A stretch of DNA of 64,000 nt from an uncultured Bacteroidota bacterium (GCA_913055635.1 CAJXLK010000007.1:1-64000); one strand, 5' to 3'; counted from the first letter of the stretch, positions 17,786-26,372 are shown. Notes: a model not told the origin generated them from the letters alone. Numbers and translations are program-made.

Positions 17786-18727
17786 ATGAAATTAGGAATC
17801 ATAGGAAGCGGATTTGTCGGAGCCACGGCAGCATATGCCATCATGCTGAAAGGCGGAGCCAGTGAGATTATATTGGTTGACAAGAACAAGCAACGGGCTG
17901 AAGCAGAAGCGGCGGATATTCGCCACGCCAGTCCGTTTGTGCATCACGTCAAAGTATATGCCGGGGATTATGCCGATCTGAAAAACGCCACGATGGTGAT
18001 CATCACTGCCGGGGTGAGTCAAAAGCCGGGACAGACCAGGCTGGATTTGTTGAATCAGAATGCCTCCATTCTCAAAGACATCATGGACCATATTGTCTAT
18101 TACGCCCCTGATAGTCTGACCCTGGTAGCGACCAATCCGGTTGACATCATGACCCATATTGCCTCCAAATATGCTCAGGACAAGGGCCTTAATCCCAACA
18201 AAGTGATTGGAACGGGCACCACACTGGATACGGCAAGATTCAGAACGCTGCTGGGCGATCATCTGGCAGTGGATCCGGCCCATGTGCATGGGTATGTCAT
18301 TGGGGAACATGGAGATTCCGAAGTACTGACCTGGTCGATCATTGACATCGGCGGCCTGCCCCTTCAGGAGTTTGCCGATCTAAGGAAGGTTAAAATGGAT
18401 GACCAGGAGCGCAAACGCATAGACGATCAGGTGCGCCATGCCGCTTACCACATCATCCAGGGCAAGGGTTCCACTTACTATGGGGTGGGTGGTGCCATCT
18501 CCCGCATCGTAGACATCATTGAACATGACCACCGGGCCTTTATTACGGTATGTGCCCCGGTAGATGAGGTTGCAGGGGTCAAAGACGTCACCCTGTCATT
18601 GCCGCACCTGGTCAGCAGCAAGGGGGTTATTGCCCAGCTTCCCTTTAAGCTGAGCCCACAAGAGACAGAGGCCCTGAAAAACAGCGCCCAAATCCTCAAG
18701 GAACAAATTCAAAGCATCGGTTACTGA
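17786..18727 (+). CDS. ldh: L-lactate dehydrogenase
   Basis: 313 residues of the LDH/MDH family. NAD-binding GSGFVGA is at the N-terminus. The substrate loop reads GVSQKPGQTRLDLL: Gln rather than Arg before KPG marks lactate rather than malate specificity, and the Arg after Gly-Gln-Thr is the catalytic-loop Arg. The catalytic His is in GEHGDSE, and TNPVDIMT gives the conserved Asn. It reduces pyruvate to L-lactate with NADH in the cytoplasm (fermentative redox balance). It stands alone on the plus strand, convergent with the DUF4105 gene; a palindromic repeat cluster lies between the two 3' ends and may end both transcripts. Confidence 0.93.
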   Translation: MKLGIIGSGFVGATAAYAIMLKGGASEIILVDKNKQRAEAEAADIRHASPFVHHVKVYAGDYADLKNATMVIITAGVSQKPGQTRLDLLNQNASILKDIMDHIVYYAPDSLTLVATNPVDIMTHIASKYAQDKGLNPNKVIGTGTTLDTARFRTLLGDHLAVDPAHVHGYVIGEHGDSEVLTWSIIDIGGLPLQEFADLRKVKMDDQERKRIDDQVRHAAYHIIQGKGSTYYGVGGAISRIVDIIEHDHRAFITVCAPVDEVAGVKDVTLSLPHLVSSKGVIAQLPFKLSPQETEALKNSAQILKEQIQSIGY

Positions 18728-18741
18728 TCCGATGGAACAGG

Positions 18742-18801
18742 ACCCCGCTTAGCGGGGTCCGCTAAGCGGGGGTGGAATCATTTGACCCCGCTAAGCGGGG
18801 T
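18742..18801. repeat. Cluster of 17-bp palindromes (REP-like), first locus
   Basis: Three close copies of the palindrome ACCCCGCTAAGCGGGGT: 18742-18758 (with TTA at the centre), 18759-18773 (shortened by two bases at the left) and 18785-18801 (exact), plus a decayed fourth at about 18806-18820. Each can form an 8-bp GC-rich hairpin. The cluster sits between the converging ends of ldh and the DUF4105 gene and supplies the last codons and stop of the latter. The same palindrome occurs in a second cluster at 26401-26487. No RAYT transposase is in the window. Confidence 0.85.
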
Positions 18802-20031
18802 TATCCTGCGAAGCGGGCAGCACACCGCCAAAAAATGATCGGCCCCTCTTATGGCCAGGGCAAAGACCAAAGGCAACAATGCCAGGTTAAATTGTTGCGG
18901 AAGAAAAGTCCATCCGGCCAGATTGATCACCAGGAAAACCAACAACACCCCGGCCCACCAACCGGCCAGGCGAGGGCTCTTACGCAACAGGAAATAAATG
19001 AAGATCAGTCCCAACGGATTGGCCCACAGCAAATTCAAATTGCCATCCATCTGCTGGTGGTTGGTACCAAACCACATAAACAACAACACAACCCCCAGCA
19101 ATGCCGGCAGACCAGCCAGAAAAACATCCAGCCAGCGTTTGGTCCCCCTGCTGCCCCAAATGGTGATCCCGACTGAAACCACAAGCACCAGTCCAAACAC
19201 CAGCAAAGGTGTGAAAAAAGGCTTCTTTAAACCCGACCTGCGGGGGTCGCGCTCCAAAATAACCTGCTCCGGCCCCAGCAACTTTTCCTTCCCGCCAATC
19301 GCCTCCTCCCGTAAAGTATGGCTCATATTCCGAGACAAATAATCCGGCAGGTACATCTGCTGCTCAAAAGTGGCTATCTTGTCGGCCGGTATGCCCAGTA
19401 ACAGGTCAATACCAAGCTTTGACCAGGGCGCCTTCTCCAGGTAAGGCTCAAGCATCTCCCTGAACGACTGGCGGGTATAAACAGAAGTGTCAAACACCAG
19501 TTCCGCAGGGATTTGTTCATCGGCTACATCCCAGATTTTGGTCGAACAGTTGTTGTAGAAAAAATCATAAAGATAGTAACGGTTCTCAGGCCGGTAATTT
19601 TTGCGCAGAAAATAGATCACCCGCCTCTTCTCACTTTGGGTCAACTGCAATTTTTCTTCCTTCACCGATCGCCCCTCCATGGCATAGGCCCGGACAAAAT
19701 CGTCCGTACGCTGTATAGCCAGCTGATAACGCAACTTTCCCCGGATGAATTTCCAGTAAAAATGCGGGGTATTGAAATCGAACACCCCGTAATTGAAGAT
19801 CAAATCGGTGTTGCTCGTGGTATCATGAACCCGGATGGCGCTGTGCCCGAACACCGAATAAAGTTCACTTCCCGGCGAACAGGTGATCAGGCTGATTTGC
19901 GATTTGGAAGAAAAAAACGGAGCCTGCGCTTCTGCCTTAAAAGCAAACAGGGATAAGAGAACAAACAATATTTTAAACCGGCTCAAAGCAGTGGATTTTT
20001 GGTTTGCAGACCAAAGATAAAAGGATTTCAT
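18778..20031 (-). CDS. DUF4105 family membrane protein
   Basis: 417 residues: signal peptide (FKILFVLLSLFAFKAEAQ), a DUF4105 domain (about 45-250) with the family blocks SLITCSPGSELYSVFGHSAIRV and YYLYDFFYNNCSTKI, then four or five transmembrane helices in the C-terminal third (TPLLVFGLVLVVSVGITIW to LALLPLVFALAI). DUF4105 has the look of a papain/NlpC-like fold with conserved Cys and His, but its biochemical role is not established. The last residues (ITPLSGVK) are encoded by the palindromic repeat, so the native C-terminus was probably changed by insertion of the repeat. A 65-bp palindrome lies just upstream (20077-20166). Confidence 0.8.
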   Translation of the reverse strand: MKSFYLWSANQKSTALSRFKILFVLLSLFAFKAEAQAPFFSSKSQISLITCSPGSELYSVFGHSAIRVHDTTSNTDLIFNYGVFDFNTPHFYWKFIRGKLRYQLAIQRTDDFVRAYAMEGRSVKEEKLQLTQSEKRRVIYFLRKNYRPENRYYLYDFFYNNCSTKIWDVADEQIPAELVFDTSVYTRQSFREMLEPYLEKAPWSKLGIDLLLGIPADKIATFEQQMYLPDYLSRNMSHTLREEAIGGKEKLLGPEQVILERDPRRSGLKKPFFTPLLVFGLVLVVSVGITIWGSRGTKRWLDVFLAGLPALLGVVLLFMWFGTNHQQMDGNLNLLWANPLGLIFIYFLLRKSPRLAGWWAGVLLVFLVINLAGWTFLPQQFNLALLPLVFALAIRGADHFLAVCCPLRRITPLSGVK

Positions 20032-20076
20032 GGGTATAAAGACTTTTCAGAGGTTGTTCATCAGCATAAGATTGCA

Positions 20077-20166
20077 CCATCATCCATTCTTATCGACTCT
20101 CCCGCCATGGATTCCGCATGCTTTTTGCATGTCCTTGTTGCGTAACTCCTTGCATGCGGGATTCAT
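20077..20166. repeat. 65-bp imperfect palindrome, family copy 0
   Basis: Core 20104-20166. The left arm GGATTCCGCATGC and the right arm, read as its reverse complement GAATCCCGCATGC, pair with one or two mismatches around a loop containing TGCATGTCCTTGTTGCG. The same core with the same flank (CATCAT...TATCG.CTCT..CGCCATGG) appears at 33927-34013, and shorter versions at 34093 and 34230. This copy fills the gap between ribD and the DUF4105 gene and covers the ribD stop codon. Confidence 0.75.
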
Positions 20167-21230
20167 TTATTGTAAAACACATGAAGGCGGGTTTCATAGA
20201 GGTCTTTGGTTTCAGTAGCCGGAAAATGCGGCCATTCAGGGGCTTTCACTCCGGCAGTAAAGAAACGGTTCCCGGTAAAGACCCTGGCCTCATCCCACAG
20301 CTCTTCCTTCAAAAACTGACTGAGGGTAAAGCTTCCCCCTTCCACAAAAAGGGAAAGGATATTTTTCCGGTGAAGGTAGTCCAAAATTTGAGGAATCAAG
20401 GGCTGGTCGAAATCCATTTCCACCATTTCCACGCGATGATGGTTCAGCTGTTGCTCTTTCGCCTTATGGCGGTTTTTTCCGGTGAAGATCACCAGCGGCA
20501 AATCGTCGTGCACCATCTTGTAGCTGGCATCTATCTGGAGATCCCGGTCAATCAAAAGTCGCAGGGGATCCTTGCCATGCCATTCGCGCACATTCAGGCC
20601 GGGATCATCCTTCAGGGCGGTATGTGTTCCCACCAGGATGGCCTGCTCCTGTGAACGCCATTTATGGACCAGGTGGCGGCTCAGATCATTGGTGATCCAG
20701 TTGGGCTGAACGGGATCACCTCTTTGACGGATCTTATCGATAAATCCGTCGGCTGTCCGGGCCCACTTCAACACCACATAAGGCCGCTGTTGCTGATGAA
20801 AGGTAAAAAAACGCCGGTTCAGAAAGCGGCAGTCGGCTTCCAGTACACCCGTTTGAACCTGGCAGCCTCCGGCCTTCAAAATCGATATCCCCCGGCCCGA
20901 CACACGAGATGAGGGATCGACCGTGCCAATGACCACCCGTGGAACCTGATGCTGCACGATCAACTCCGAGCAGGGCGGGGTGTTGCCGTGGTGGGAACAC
21001 GGTTCCAAATTCACATAAAGGGTGGCATCCTTCAGCAGGCCACGGTCCTGAACCGAACGGATGGCATTGGCTTCTGCATGAGCCTGCCCGTATAGCTGGT
21101 GATAACCTTCCCCGATGATCCGGCCCCTATGAACCAACACCGAGCCAACCATCGGATTGGGAGCCGTATGTCCCGATGCCAACGCCGCCAGCTCCAAACA
21201 ACGCCGCATATATTTTTCATCTGAGCCCAT
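20163..21230 (-). CDS. ribD: Bifunctional riboflavin biosynthesis deaminase/reductase RibD
   Basis: 355 residues from the ATG at 21230 (MGSDEKYMRRCLELA); a TTG five codons earlier is less likely. The N-terminal deaminase domain shows zinc ligands in HAEANAI and PCSHHGNTPPC. The C-terminal reductase domain (from about 150, RPYVVLKWARTADGFI) binds NADPH. It converts 2,5-diamino-6-ribosylamino-4(3H)-pyrimidinone 5'-phosphate to 5-amino-6-ribitylamino-uracil phosphate in the cytoplasm. Length fits the family. It is divergent from prmC with only 48 bp between start codons. Its stop is inside a mobile-looking palindrome, so the final residues may have been altered. Confidence 0.93.
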   Translation of the reverse strand: MGSDEKYMRRCLELAALASGHTAPNPMVGSVLVHRGRIIGEGYHQLYGQAHAEANAIRSVQDRGLLKDATLYVNLEPCSHHGNTPPCSELIVQHQVPRVVIGTVDPSSRVSGRGISILKAGGCQVQTGVLEADCRFLNRRFFTFHQQQRPYVVLKWARTADGFIDKIRQRGDPVQPNWITNDLSRHLVHKWRSQEQAILVGTHTALKDDPGLNVREWHGKDPLRLLIDRDLQIDASYKMVHDDLPLVIFTGKNRHKAKEQQLNHHRVEMVEMDFDQPLIPQILDYLHRKNILSLFVEGGSFTLSQFLKEELWDEARVFTGNRFFTAGVKAPEWPHFPATETKDLYETRLHVFYNK

Positions 21231-21250
21231 GCCTGTTTTGAACAATTTCT

Positions 21251-21258
21251 TAAATTTG
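21251..21258 (+). promoter_or_regulatory. Putative -7 element for prmC
   Basis: TAAATTTG matches the Bacteroidota -7 consensus TAnnTTTG exactly and lies 20 bp before the prmC ATG. A TTTG at the expected -33 distance is not seen, so this is a moderate call. Confidence 0.35.
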
Positions 21259-21278
21259 AATGGTCATTTCCTGTGCTG

Positions 21279-22157
21279 ATGAACAAAGACAAAACAATCC
21301 GCGATCTGGTTCATGAAATCCGCAATGAACTTCGGGGCCTTTATCCCGATTATGAAATCGAGAGCCTCGTTCGCATCATGCTGAAAAAGGCAACCCCTTT
21401 GAAAAAAAACCACCACATTCACCTTTATCAGGACATGAAGGCCGAAGAGGAGCACATTCGTGTAATCAAAGATATAACAAAACAGTTAAAATCCGGTAAA
21501 CCCATTCAACAGATCCTGGGAGAGACCGAATTCTATGACCTGCCCATCAGGGTGTCACCGCAGGTGCTGATTCCGCGACAGGAAACCGAAGAGCTGGTGG
21601 AGTGGATCATCAGCGATACGGGCAATGCCCCGGTTAGTATTCTGGATATCGGTACCGGCAGCGGATGCATTGCCATTGCCCTGGCCAGAAACCTGCCACA
21701 GGCTTCGCTCGGGGGAAACGATTTATCCCCCCGGATCATTGAACAGGCCAGGGAAAATGCGCAGCTTAACCAGGTTGAGGTGGGCTTTTGGGTGCAGGAC
21801 CTTGAAAAGGACCCTACCCAAGAAATGTCTTCTCCAGAAGACAAACGCTGGGATGTTATTGTAAGCAATCCCCCCTATGTAAGGGAATCGGAAAAAAAAT
21901 GGATGCACCCCAATGTCCTGGAGCATGAACCCCCCAAAGCCCTTTATGTGAGCGATGACGATCCCCTGCTCTATTACCGCAGAATACTGCATTTTGCCCG
22001 CAACCACCTTAGCCGCCAGGGATGGATCTATTTCGAAATCAACGAATATATGGGCCCCCAGATGAAGCAACTGCTCAGAGACTTTCATTATCAGAACATC
22101 GTTTTAAAAAAGGACCTCAACCAAAAAGACCGGATGATCAAAGCTCAGAAATCATGA
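21279..22157 (+). CDS. prmC: Release factor glutamine methyltransferase PrmC
   Basis: 292 residues from the ATG at 21279 (a GTG two codons earlier is possible). N-terminal helical domain (about 1-90), then an SAM-binding Rossmann domain with PVSILDIGTGSGCIAIALA and the catalytic NPPY in VIVSNPPYV. It methylates the Gln of the GGQ loop in peptide release factors RF1 and RF2, using S-adenosylmethionine. prfB (RF2), its substrate, lies 2.8 kb downstream on the same strand. Its stop overlaps the recX start (ATGA), so the two are translationally coupled. Confidence 0.93.
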   Translation: MNKDKTIRDLVHEIRNELRGLYPDYEIESLVRIMLKKATPLKKNHHIHLYQDMKAEEEHIRVIKDITKQLKSGKPIQQILGETEFYDLPIRVSPQVLIPRQETEELVEWIISDTGNAPVSILDIGTGSGCIAIALARNLPQASLGGNDLSPRIIEQARENAQLNQVEVGFWVQDLEKDPTQEMSSPEDKRWDVIVSNPPYVRESEKKWMHPNVLEHEPPKALYVSDDDPLLYYRRILHFARNHLSRQGWIYFEINEYMGPQMKQLLRDFHYQNIVLKKDLNQKDRMIKAQKS

Positions 22158-22630
22158 ACCAGGAAGAATACAGCCACTATCTGGCAAAAGCCAGCCAGCT
22201 TTGCGCCCGGAAAGAAAAATGCGAACAGGACATCCGCCAAAAGTTCATTCAATGGGGAATTCATGATCAGGACCAGGACAGGCTCATCGAACAACTGAAG
22301 GATTCGGATTTCATCAACCACCAAAGATATGCCGTGGCCTTTGCCCGTGATAAAATGCGCTTTAACCATTGGGGCATCAATAAAATCACCTATGCCCTGC
22401 GAAACAAAAACATCGAAGACCTATACATTCAGCACTCCATTAATCAACTACCTAAACAACAGTATGATGCCATCCTGCTGGAAGAGCTCGAAAAGAAAAG
22501 ACCTCGCATAAAAGCCCAAAATGCAAGAGAAAAGAAAAACAAACTTTGCCAGTTCCTCATCCAAAAAGGATTTGAACATGGCAAGGTTTTTGAACTGGTA
22601 GAGAAAAAGTTAAAAGAATATGAGGATTGA
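22154..22630 (+). CDS. recX: RecX regulatory protein
   Basis: 158 residues from the ATG at 22154, which overlaps the prmC stop as ATGA; earlier in-frame starts would read through the prmC coding region and are rejected. It consists of three-helix repeats typical of RecX (LCARKEKCEQDIRQKFIQWG; FINHQRYAVAFARDKMRFNHWGINKI; FLIQKGFEHGKVFELV). RecX binds RecA filaments and limits their growth, or affects recombination regulation. No recA is nearby. The family fit is good although sequence conservation in RecX is low. Confidence 0.85.
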   Translation: MNQEEYSHYLAKASQLCARKEKCEQDIRQKFIQWGIHDQDQDRLIEQLKDSDFINHQRYAVAFARDKMRFNHWGINKITYALRNKNIEDLYIQHSINQLPKQQYDAILLEELEKKRPRIKAQNAREKKNKLCQFLIQKGFEHGKVFELVEKKLKEYED

Positions 22631-22769
22631 TACGACATTTCGTCAACCATCTATTGATCATCAGATTGATCATCAGAAGATAAACACAAACAGCCGCCAT
22701 TTTCTGCGAATATCGTTATAAGGGTTGGCCCGCATCGATAACAATAAAATTAAAACACAGACTCCCTGT

Positions 22770-24245
22770 ATGGTAAACTTTTTAGAATATAGCCCAAACA
22801 AAAGCCCAAACCTGGAAACATATCCCACGGCCCGACTTCACCGGAAAAAATTATCCGGCAAGCTTCTTTTAATGATGTTTTTGGCGGGGATGACCGTCCT
22901 GACATCCTGCTCTTCATCAAAAATAGGAGGTACCGGCGGAAAAAAGCCAGCCTGGGTGAAAGAACGCCCGGTAAATTCGGATTACTACATCGGCATCGGC
23001 ATGGCTCCGACCAACCAGGCTCAGTATATGAAAATCGCCAAAAAAAATGCCCTGACCGACCTGGTTTCGGAAATTTCGGTTGAAATATCGGGCAGTTCGG
23101 TTTTGCACCAGGTGGAAGATGAAGGTGGTTTTCGCCAGAAATATGAATCTTTTACCCGCACTTCCCTACAGGAGCAACTGGAAGGTTATGAGGTGGTGGA
23201 CAGTTACACCGGCAGAAAGCACCATTGGGTATATTACCGGCTTTCCAAAGCCAAATACCAGCGGATGAAAAGGGAAAAGCTGGAAAGGGCGCGGGCCACT
23301 GCCAGGGAATTTTACCAGAAAGCCCGGGATGCAAGGGCTAATCGCAACATACATGAAGCCCTCAACTATTATGGGAAGGCTTTTGCTGCCATCCGCACCT
23401 TCCTTGATCAGGATTTATCTGTGATGACCGACCAGGGGAAAGTCAATCTGGGGCTGGCTCTGTACCGGGAAATTCAGGAAACGCTCAATGCCATAGCCGT
23501 CGTTCCTGACCAGGAGCCTTTTCGGGTCAAACCCTTCTCAAAGGGCCAAAAGGCTGTTTCGGCCACCGTTTTCTACCGCGACGATCAGGGGAAGCATCGG
23601 GTAACCGACCTTCCCTTTAGATGTTACCTGGCGGAAGCGAATAGCAGCTCAAACCACCAGGTGCAAAGCAATCAGTCGGGCAAAATCACCTGCAGCCTCG
23701 CCGGGATGCCCTTCACCGGTGATCAAAACCGCATAAAAGTTGAACTTAACACCGGGGTATATTTTGATTCAAAAGACAGCCAAAACAACTTACTGGGAAG
23801 GCTTTTCAAGACTCAGGGATCGGTTCCCACGGGATACATAAATATTAAGATTGACGCGCTTCAGGCGTATTTCACCTCGAGTGAAGAAAAATTCGGCAAA
23901 CCTGCCCAAGCCCATCCGGTGGCCAACCTGTTCAAAGAGGTCCTTACCCGAAATGCCTTTGCCCTGGTGAGCAATCCTTCACAGGCCGATGTGATCATCA
24001 AGATCGAAGCCAATACCACCAAAGGCAAACTCATAGACAGGTATGACCTTTACACGGCTTACCTGAACTGCAACGTTTCGTTGATCAGGGCTGGCGATCA
24101 AACGGAAATATACAGCACGGGGCTTCAGAATATCAAAGGCATGAAGGCCGGGGGTTACAATATGGCGGCCCGCGATGCCCGTAAAAAAGCCAAAGACCAA
24201 ATCCGTCAAAAAATCTTACCTGAACTGCAAGCGTTGAAGTTTTAA
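22770..24245 (+). CDS. LPP20-like outer-membrane lipoprotein
   Basis: 491 residues from the ATG at 22770; a TTG at 22725 and a shorter ATG start near 22872 are alternatives. An unusually long 35-residue basic n-region is followed by a hydrophobic segment and lipobox (MTVLTSC). After it comes an LPP20-type domain (KPAWVKERPVNSDYYIGIGM to HHWVYYRLSKAKYQRMKREK, about 60-180), a helical stretch, and a beta-rich C-terminal half. LPP20 domains occur in flagellar or cell-envelope lipoproteins, and their role here is unknown. It pairs with the next gene (7-bp gap), also an LPP20-like lipoprotein, suggesting a joint envelope function. Confidence 0.65.
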   Translation: MVNFLEYSPNKSPNLETYPTARLHRKKLSGKLLLMMFLAGMTVLTSCSSSKIGGTGGKKPAWVKERPVNSDYYIGIGMAPTNQAQYMKIAKKNALTDLVSEISVEISGSSVLHQVEDEGGFRQKYESFTRTSLQEQLEGYEVVDSYTGRKHHWVYYRLSKAKYQRMKREKLERARATAREFYQKARDARANRNIHEALNYYGKAFAAIRTFLDQDLSVMTDQGKVNLGLALYREIQETLNAIAVVPDQEPFRVKPFSKGQKAVSATVFYRDDQGKHRVTDLPFRCYLAEANSSSNHQVQSNQSGKITCSLAGMPFTGDQNRIKVELNTGVYFDSKDSQNNLLGRLFKTQGSVPTGYINIKIDALQAYFTSSEEKFGKPAQAHPVANLFKEVLTRNAFALVSNPSQADVIIKIEANTTKGKLIDRYDLYTAYLNCNVSLIRAGDQTEIYSTGLQNIKGMKAGGYNMAARDARKKAKDQIRQKILPELQALKF

Positions 24246-24252
24246 TCCATTA

Positions 24253-24867
24253 ATGCCTACCATCATGAAAGCACATGTTTATAAACCGGCTACGCTGATG
24301 ATTTTTGCTGCCCTGCTTTTAAGCATCGGCCTTTCAGGTTGCGGCTCAAAGAAAAAGGCCTCCACCGGGACTGGTGAAGAGGAACAACTGGTGACCATCT
24401 ACTGCAATGAACCGAAATACAGAAGCGACCGGAAACATTTCCGCGCCAATGCCATCGGCGAAAGTGAGGATCCCGAGATAGCCCGGAAAAAAGCCATGAA
24501 CAACGCCAAAGTTGCCCTGGCCGGCAAAATCGAATCGATCATCAAAAGCACCACTGATAACTATATCATTTCGCGCGAATTCAACAATGCCGAAGAAGTG
24601 GAAGAACGGTTTGAAAGCCTCAACCGCGAAGTCATTCATCAGCAGTTGAATGATGTGCGTACCATCTGCGAAAAGCATACCCGCGCCAATTCCGGAAAGT
24701 TCAAAACCTACCTGGCCATCGAAATGAAAGCCGATGCCCTCGAAGAAGCCTTCAGGCGAAAACTATCCAGGGACAAACAACTCAAGATCGATTATGACTA
24801 CGAAAAATACAAGGAAACCTTTGAAAAAGAGATGAAAAAGCTGGAGGAACAGGGCGGTGGATCATAA
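24253..24867 (+). CDS. Small LPP20-like lipoprotein
   Basis: 204 residues (or 200 from the second ATG at 24265). Lipobox LSGC ends the signal. A Lys/Thr/Gly linker leads to a domain with GESEDPEIARKKAMNNAKVALAGKIESII, which matches the helix that follows the LPP20 strand, and a charged helical tail (DKQLKIDYDYEKYKETFEKE) likely to form a coiled coil. It follows the larger LPP20-like gene by 7 bp and precedes prfB. Function is unknown; outer-membrane lipid anchoring is inferred from the lipobox. Confidence 0.65.
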   Translation: MPTIMKAHVYKPATLMIFAALLLSIGLSGCGSKKKASTGTGEEEQLVTIYCNEPKYRSDRKHFRANAIGESEDPEIARKKAMNNAKVALAGKIESIIKSTTDNYIISREFNNAEEVEERFESLNREVIHQQLNDVRTICEKHTRANSGKFKTYLAIEMKADALEEAFRRKLSRDKQLKIDYDYEKYKETFEKEMKKLEEQGGGS

Positions 24868-24893
24868 ATATGGCCATATTGGTGGAGATTTAT

Positions 24894-24901
24894 TAGTTTT
24901 G
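24894..24901 (+). promoter_or_regulatory. Putative -7 element for prfB
   Basis: TAGTTTTG is an exact match to TAnnTTTG and lies 17 bp before the prfB ATG at 24919. No clear -33 element is seen, so support rests on the -7 motif and its position. Confidence 0.4.
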
Positions 24902-24918
24902 TGTAAAAATCAATAACC

Positions 24919-26008
24919 ATGATAGCAACCGATCAAATTGAGGAAATCGAAAAGCGCACTCAAGCGCTGAGGGGGTATCTTTGACATCGATAACCTGAAG
25001 ATTCGCATAGAAGAGGAAGAAGAAAAGACCCAGGCCCCGGATTTCTGGGATGACCCGCAAGCCGCGCAGAAAAAGCTCAAATACATCTCTGACCTGAAAG
25101 AGTGGACCAAGCGTTTCGATGAGATCCACACCAACATTGAAGAGCTGAAGGTTTACCAGGATCTTTATAATGAAGGGGCTGCCGGCGAGGAGGAGGTCAA
25201 TGCCCAGTACCGCAAGACCCTCAGGTTGATAGAAGATTTGGAAACCATGAACATGCTCCGCAAGGAGGAGGATGTCAATGGGGCGTATTTGCAGATCAAC
25301 CCGGGTGCGGGGGGCACCGAAAGCCATGACTGGGCGGAGATGCTCATGCGCATGTACATGCGCTGGGGCGAGATCAACAATTATCAGGTCAAGGAACTTT
25401 ACTACCAGCCTGGCGATGAAGCGGGCATCAAAAGCGTTACCCTGGAATTTGAGGGCAAATATGCCTATGGTTATCTCAAGGGTGAAAACGGGGTCCATCG
25501 GCTGGTGCGCATCTCCCCTTTCGATTCCAACAAACGCCGCCACACTTCCTTTGCTTCTGTTTTCGTTTCACCGGTCGTAGAAGACAACATAGAAATCCAC
25601 GTCAATCCTTCCGACATTGAGTGGGAGACCTTCCGCGCAAGCGGTGCCGGCGGTCAGCATGTCAACAAAGTAGAAACGGCCGTAAGGCTTAAACACCTGC
25701 CCACGGGCATCATCATTGAAAATCAGGAAACCCGCTCCCAGAACAAAAACCGGGAAAAAGCCATGCGCATGCTGCGCTCGCAGCTCTATGAGATGGAGAT
25801 GCGCAAAAAACAGGAAGAAAAGGATAAAGTGGAAGGCCAGAAAAAGAAGATTGAATGGGGATCACAGATACGGAGTTATGTACTGCATCCCTACAAGATG
25901 GTCAAAGACCTGCGCACCAATTACGAAACGGCCAATGTGGTTGATGTTTTGGACGGGCACATCAACGAGCTGATCAAAAGCTACCTGATGGAATTCGGGG
26001 GCAACTGA
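24919..26008 (+). CDS. prfB: Peptide chain release factor 2 with programmed +1 frameshift
   Basis: Two reading frames make one protein of 362 residues. The ATG at 24919 opens 21 codons ([21 protein letters not shown]). The in-frame UGA at 24982 follows CUU, and a +1 slip at CUU UGA C continues as [12 protein letters not shown] to the stop at 26008. The product has the SPF anticodon-like tripeptide ([14 protein letters not shown]), which marks UGA/UAA specificity, and the GGQ loop ([18 protein letters not shown]) that hydrolyses peptidyl-tRNA and is methylated by PrmC (21279). RF2 levels control the slip: low RF2 means more frameshifting. A call that starts only at an internal ATG in the second frame would miss the N-terminal domain. 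Confidence 0.96.
24970..24985 (+). promoter_or_regulatory. prfB autoregulatory frameshift site
   Basis: AGGGGGTATCTTTGAC: a Shine-Dalgarno-like AGGGGG, a 3-nt spacer, the slippery CUU, the in-frame UGA at 24982 and the favourable C after it. The string equals the well-known site in enterobacterial prfB, although Bacteroidota seldom use Shine-Dalgarno sequences for initiation. Confidence 0.95.
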
Positions 26009-26030
26009 ATCAACCTCTAATACGGATCAT

Positions 26031-26372
26031 ATGAAAATTTACCACTTTCCCAGATGCAGCAAAAGCCGCGCCGGCCTCAAATATCTTCAGGACAAAGGCC
26101 ATGAACCTGAGATCATCCAATATCTGAAAGACCACCCTTTCACTGAAGAATCCCTGCGCAATGTGTTGATGAAGCTCAACGAGGAGCCCCAGAACATCAT
26201 CCGAACCCAGGAAAAAGTCTATAAAGACCACTTCAAGGGCAAACAGTTCACCCGGGATGAGTGGATCAAGATACTGGTAGAAAACCCCCGGCTCATCCAA
26301 CGCCCGATTGTAGAGACCCGCCAAAAGGCTGTCATCGGGAATCCGCCCGAAAATATTGACGCCTTACTATAA
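26031..26372 (+). CDS. ArsC/Spx-family thioredoxin-fold reductase
   Basis: 113 residues, the usual length. The N-terminal FPRCSKSRAGLKYL holds the single active Cys (CxxS) of the ArsC family, and the C-terminal VENPRLIQRPIVE holds the conserved Arg-Pro-Ile-Val that binds the oxyanion. Family members are glutaredoxin-dependent arsenate reductases, or relatives (YffB, Spx) without arsenate activity. No arsR, arsB or other arsenic gene is nearby, so a general redox role is as likely as arsenate reduction. It follows prfB by 22 bp and may be read from the same transcript; a palindrome cluster follows it. Confidence 0.8.
   Translation: MKIYHFPRCSKSRAGLKYLQDKGHEPEIIQYLKDHPFTEESLRNVLMKLNEEPQNIIRTQEKVYKDHFKGKQFTRDEWIKILVENPRLIQRPIVETRQKAVIGNPPENIDALL

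Noticed and set aside
22022-22153. Extended N-terminus of RecX
   Set aside because: This part lies in the prmC coding sequence in another frame; the ATG at 22154 overlaps the prmC stop and gives the normal RecX length.
25226-26008. prfB as a shorter gene starting at the internal ATG at 25226
   Set aside because: The full N-terminal domain is present upstream, joined by the standard +1 frameshift site, so the short form would be an artefact.
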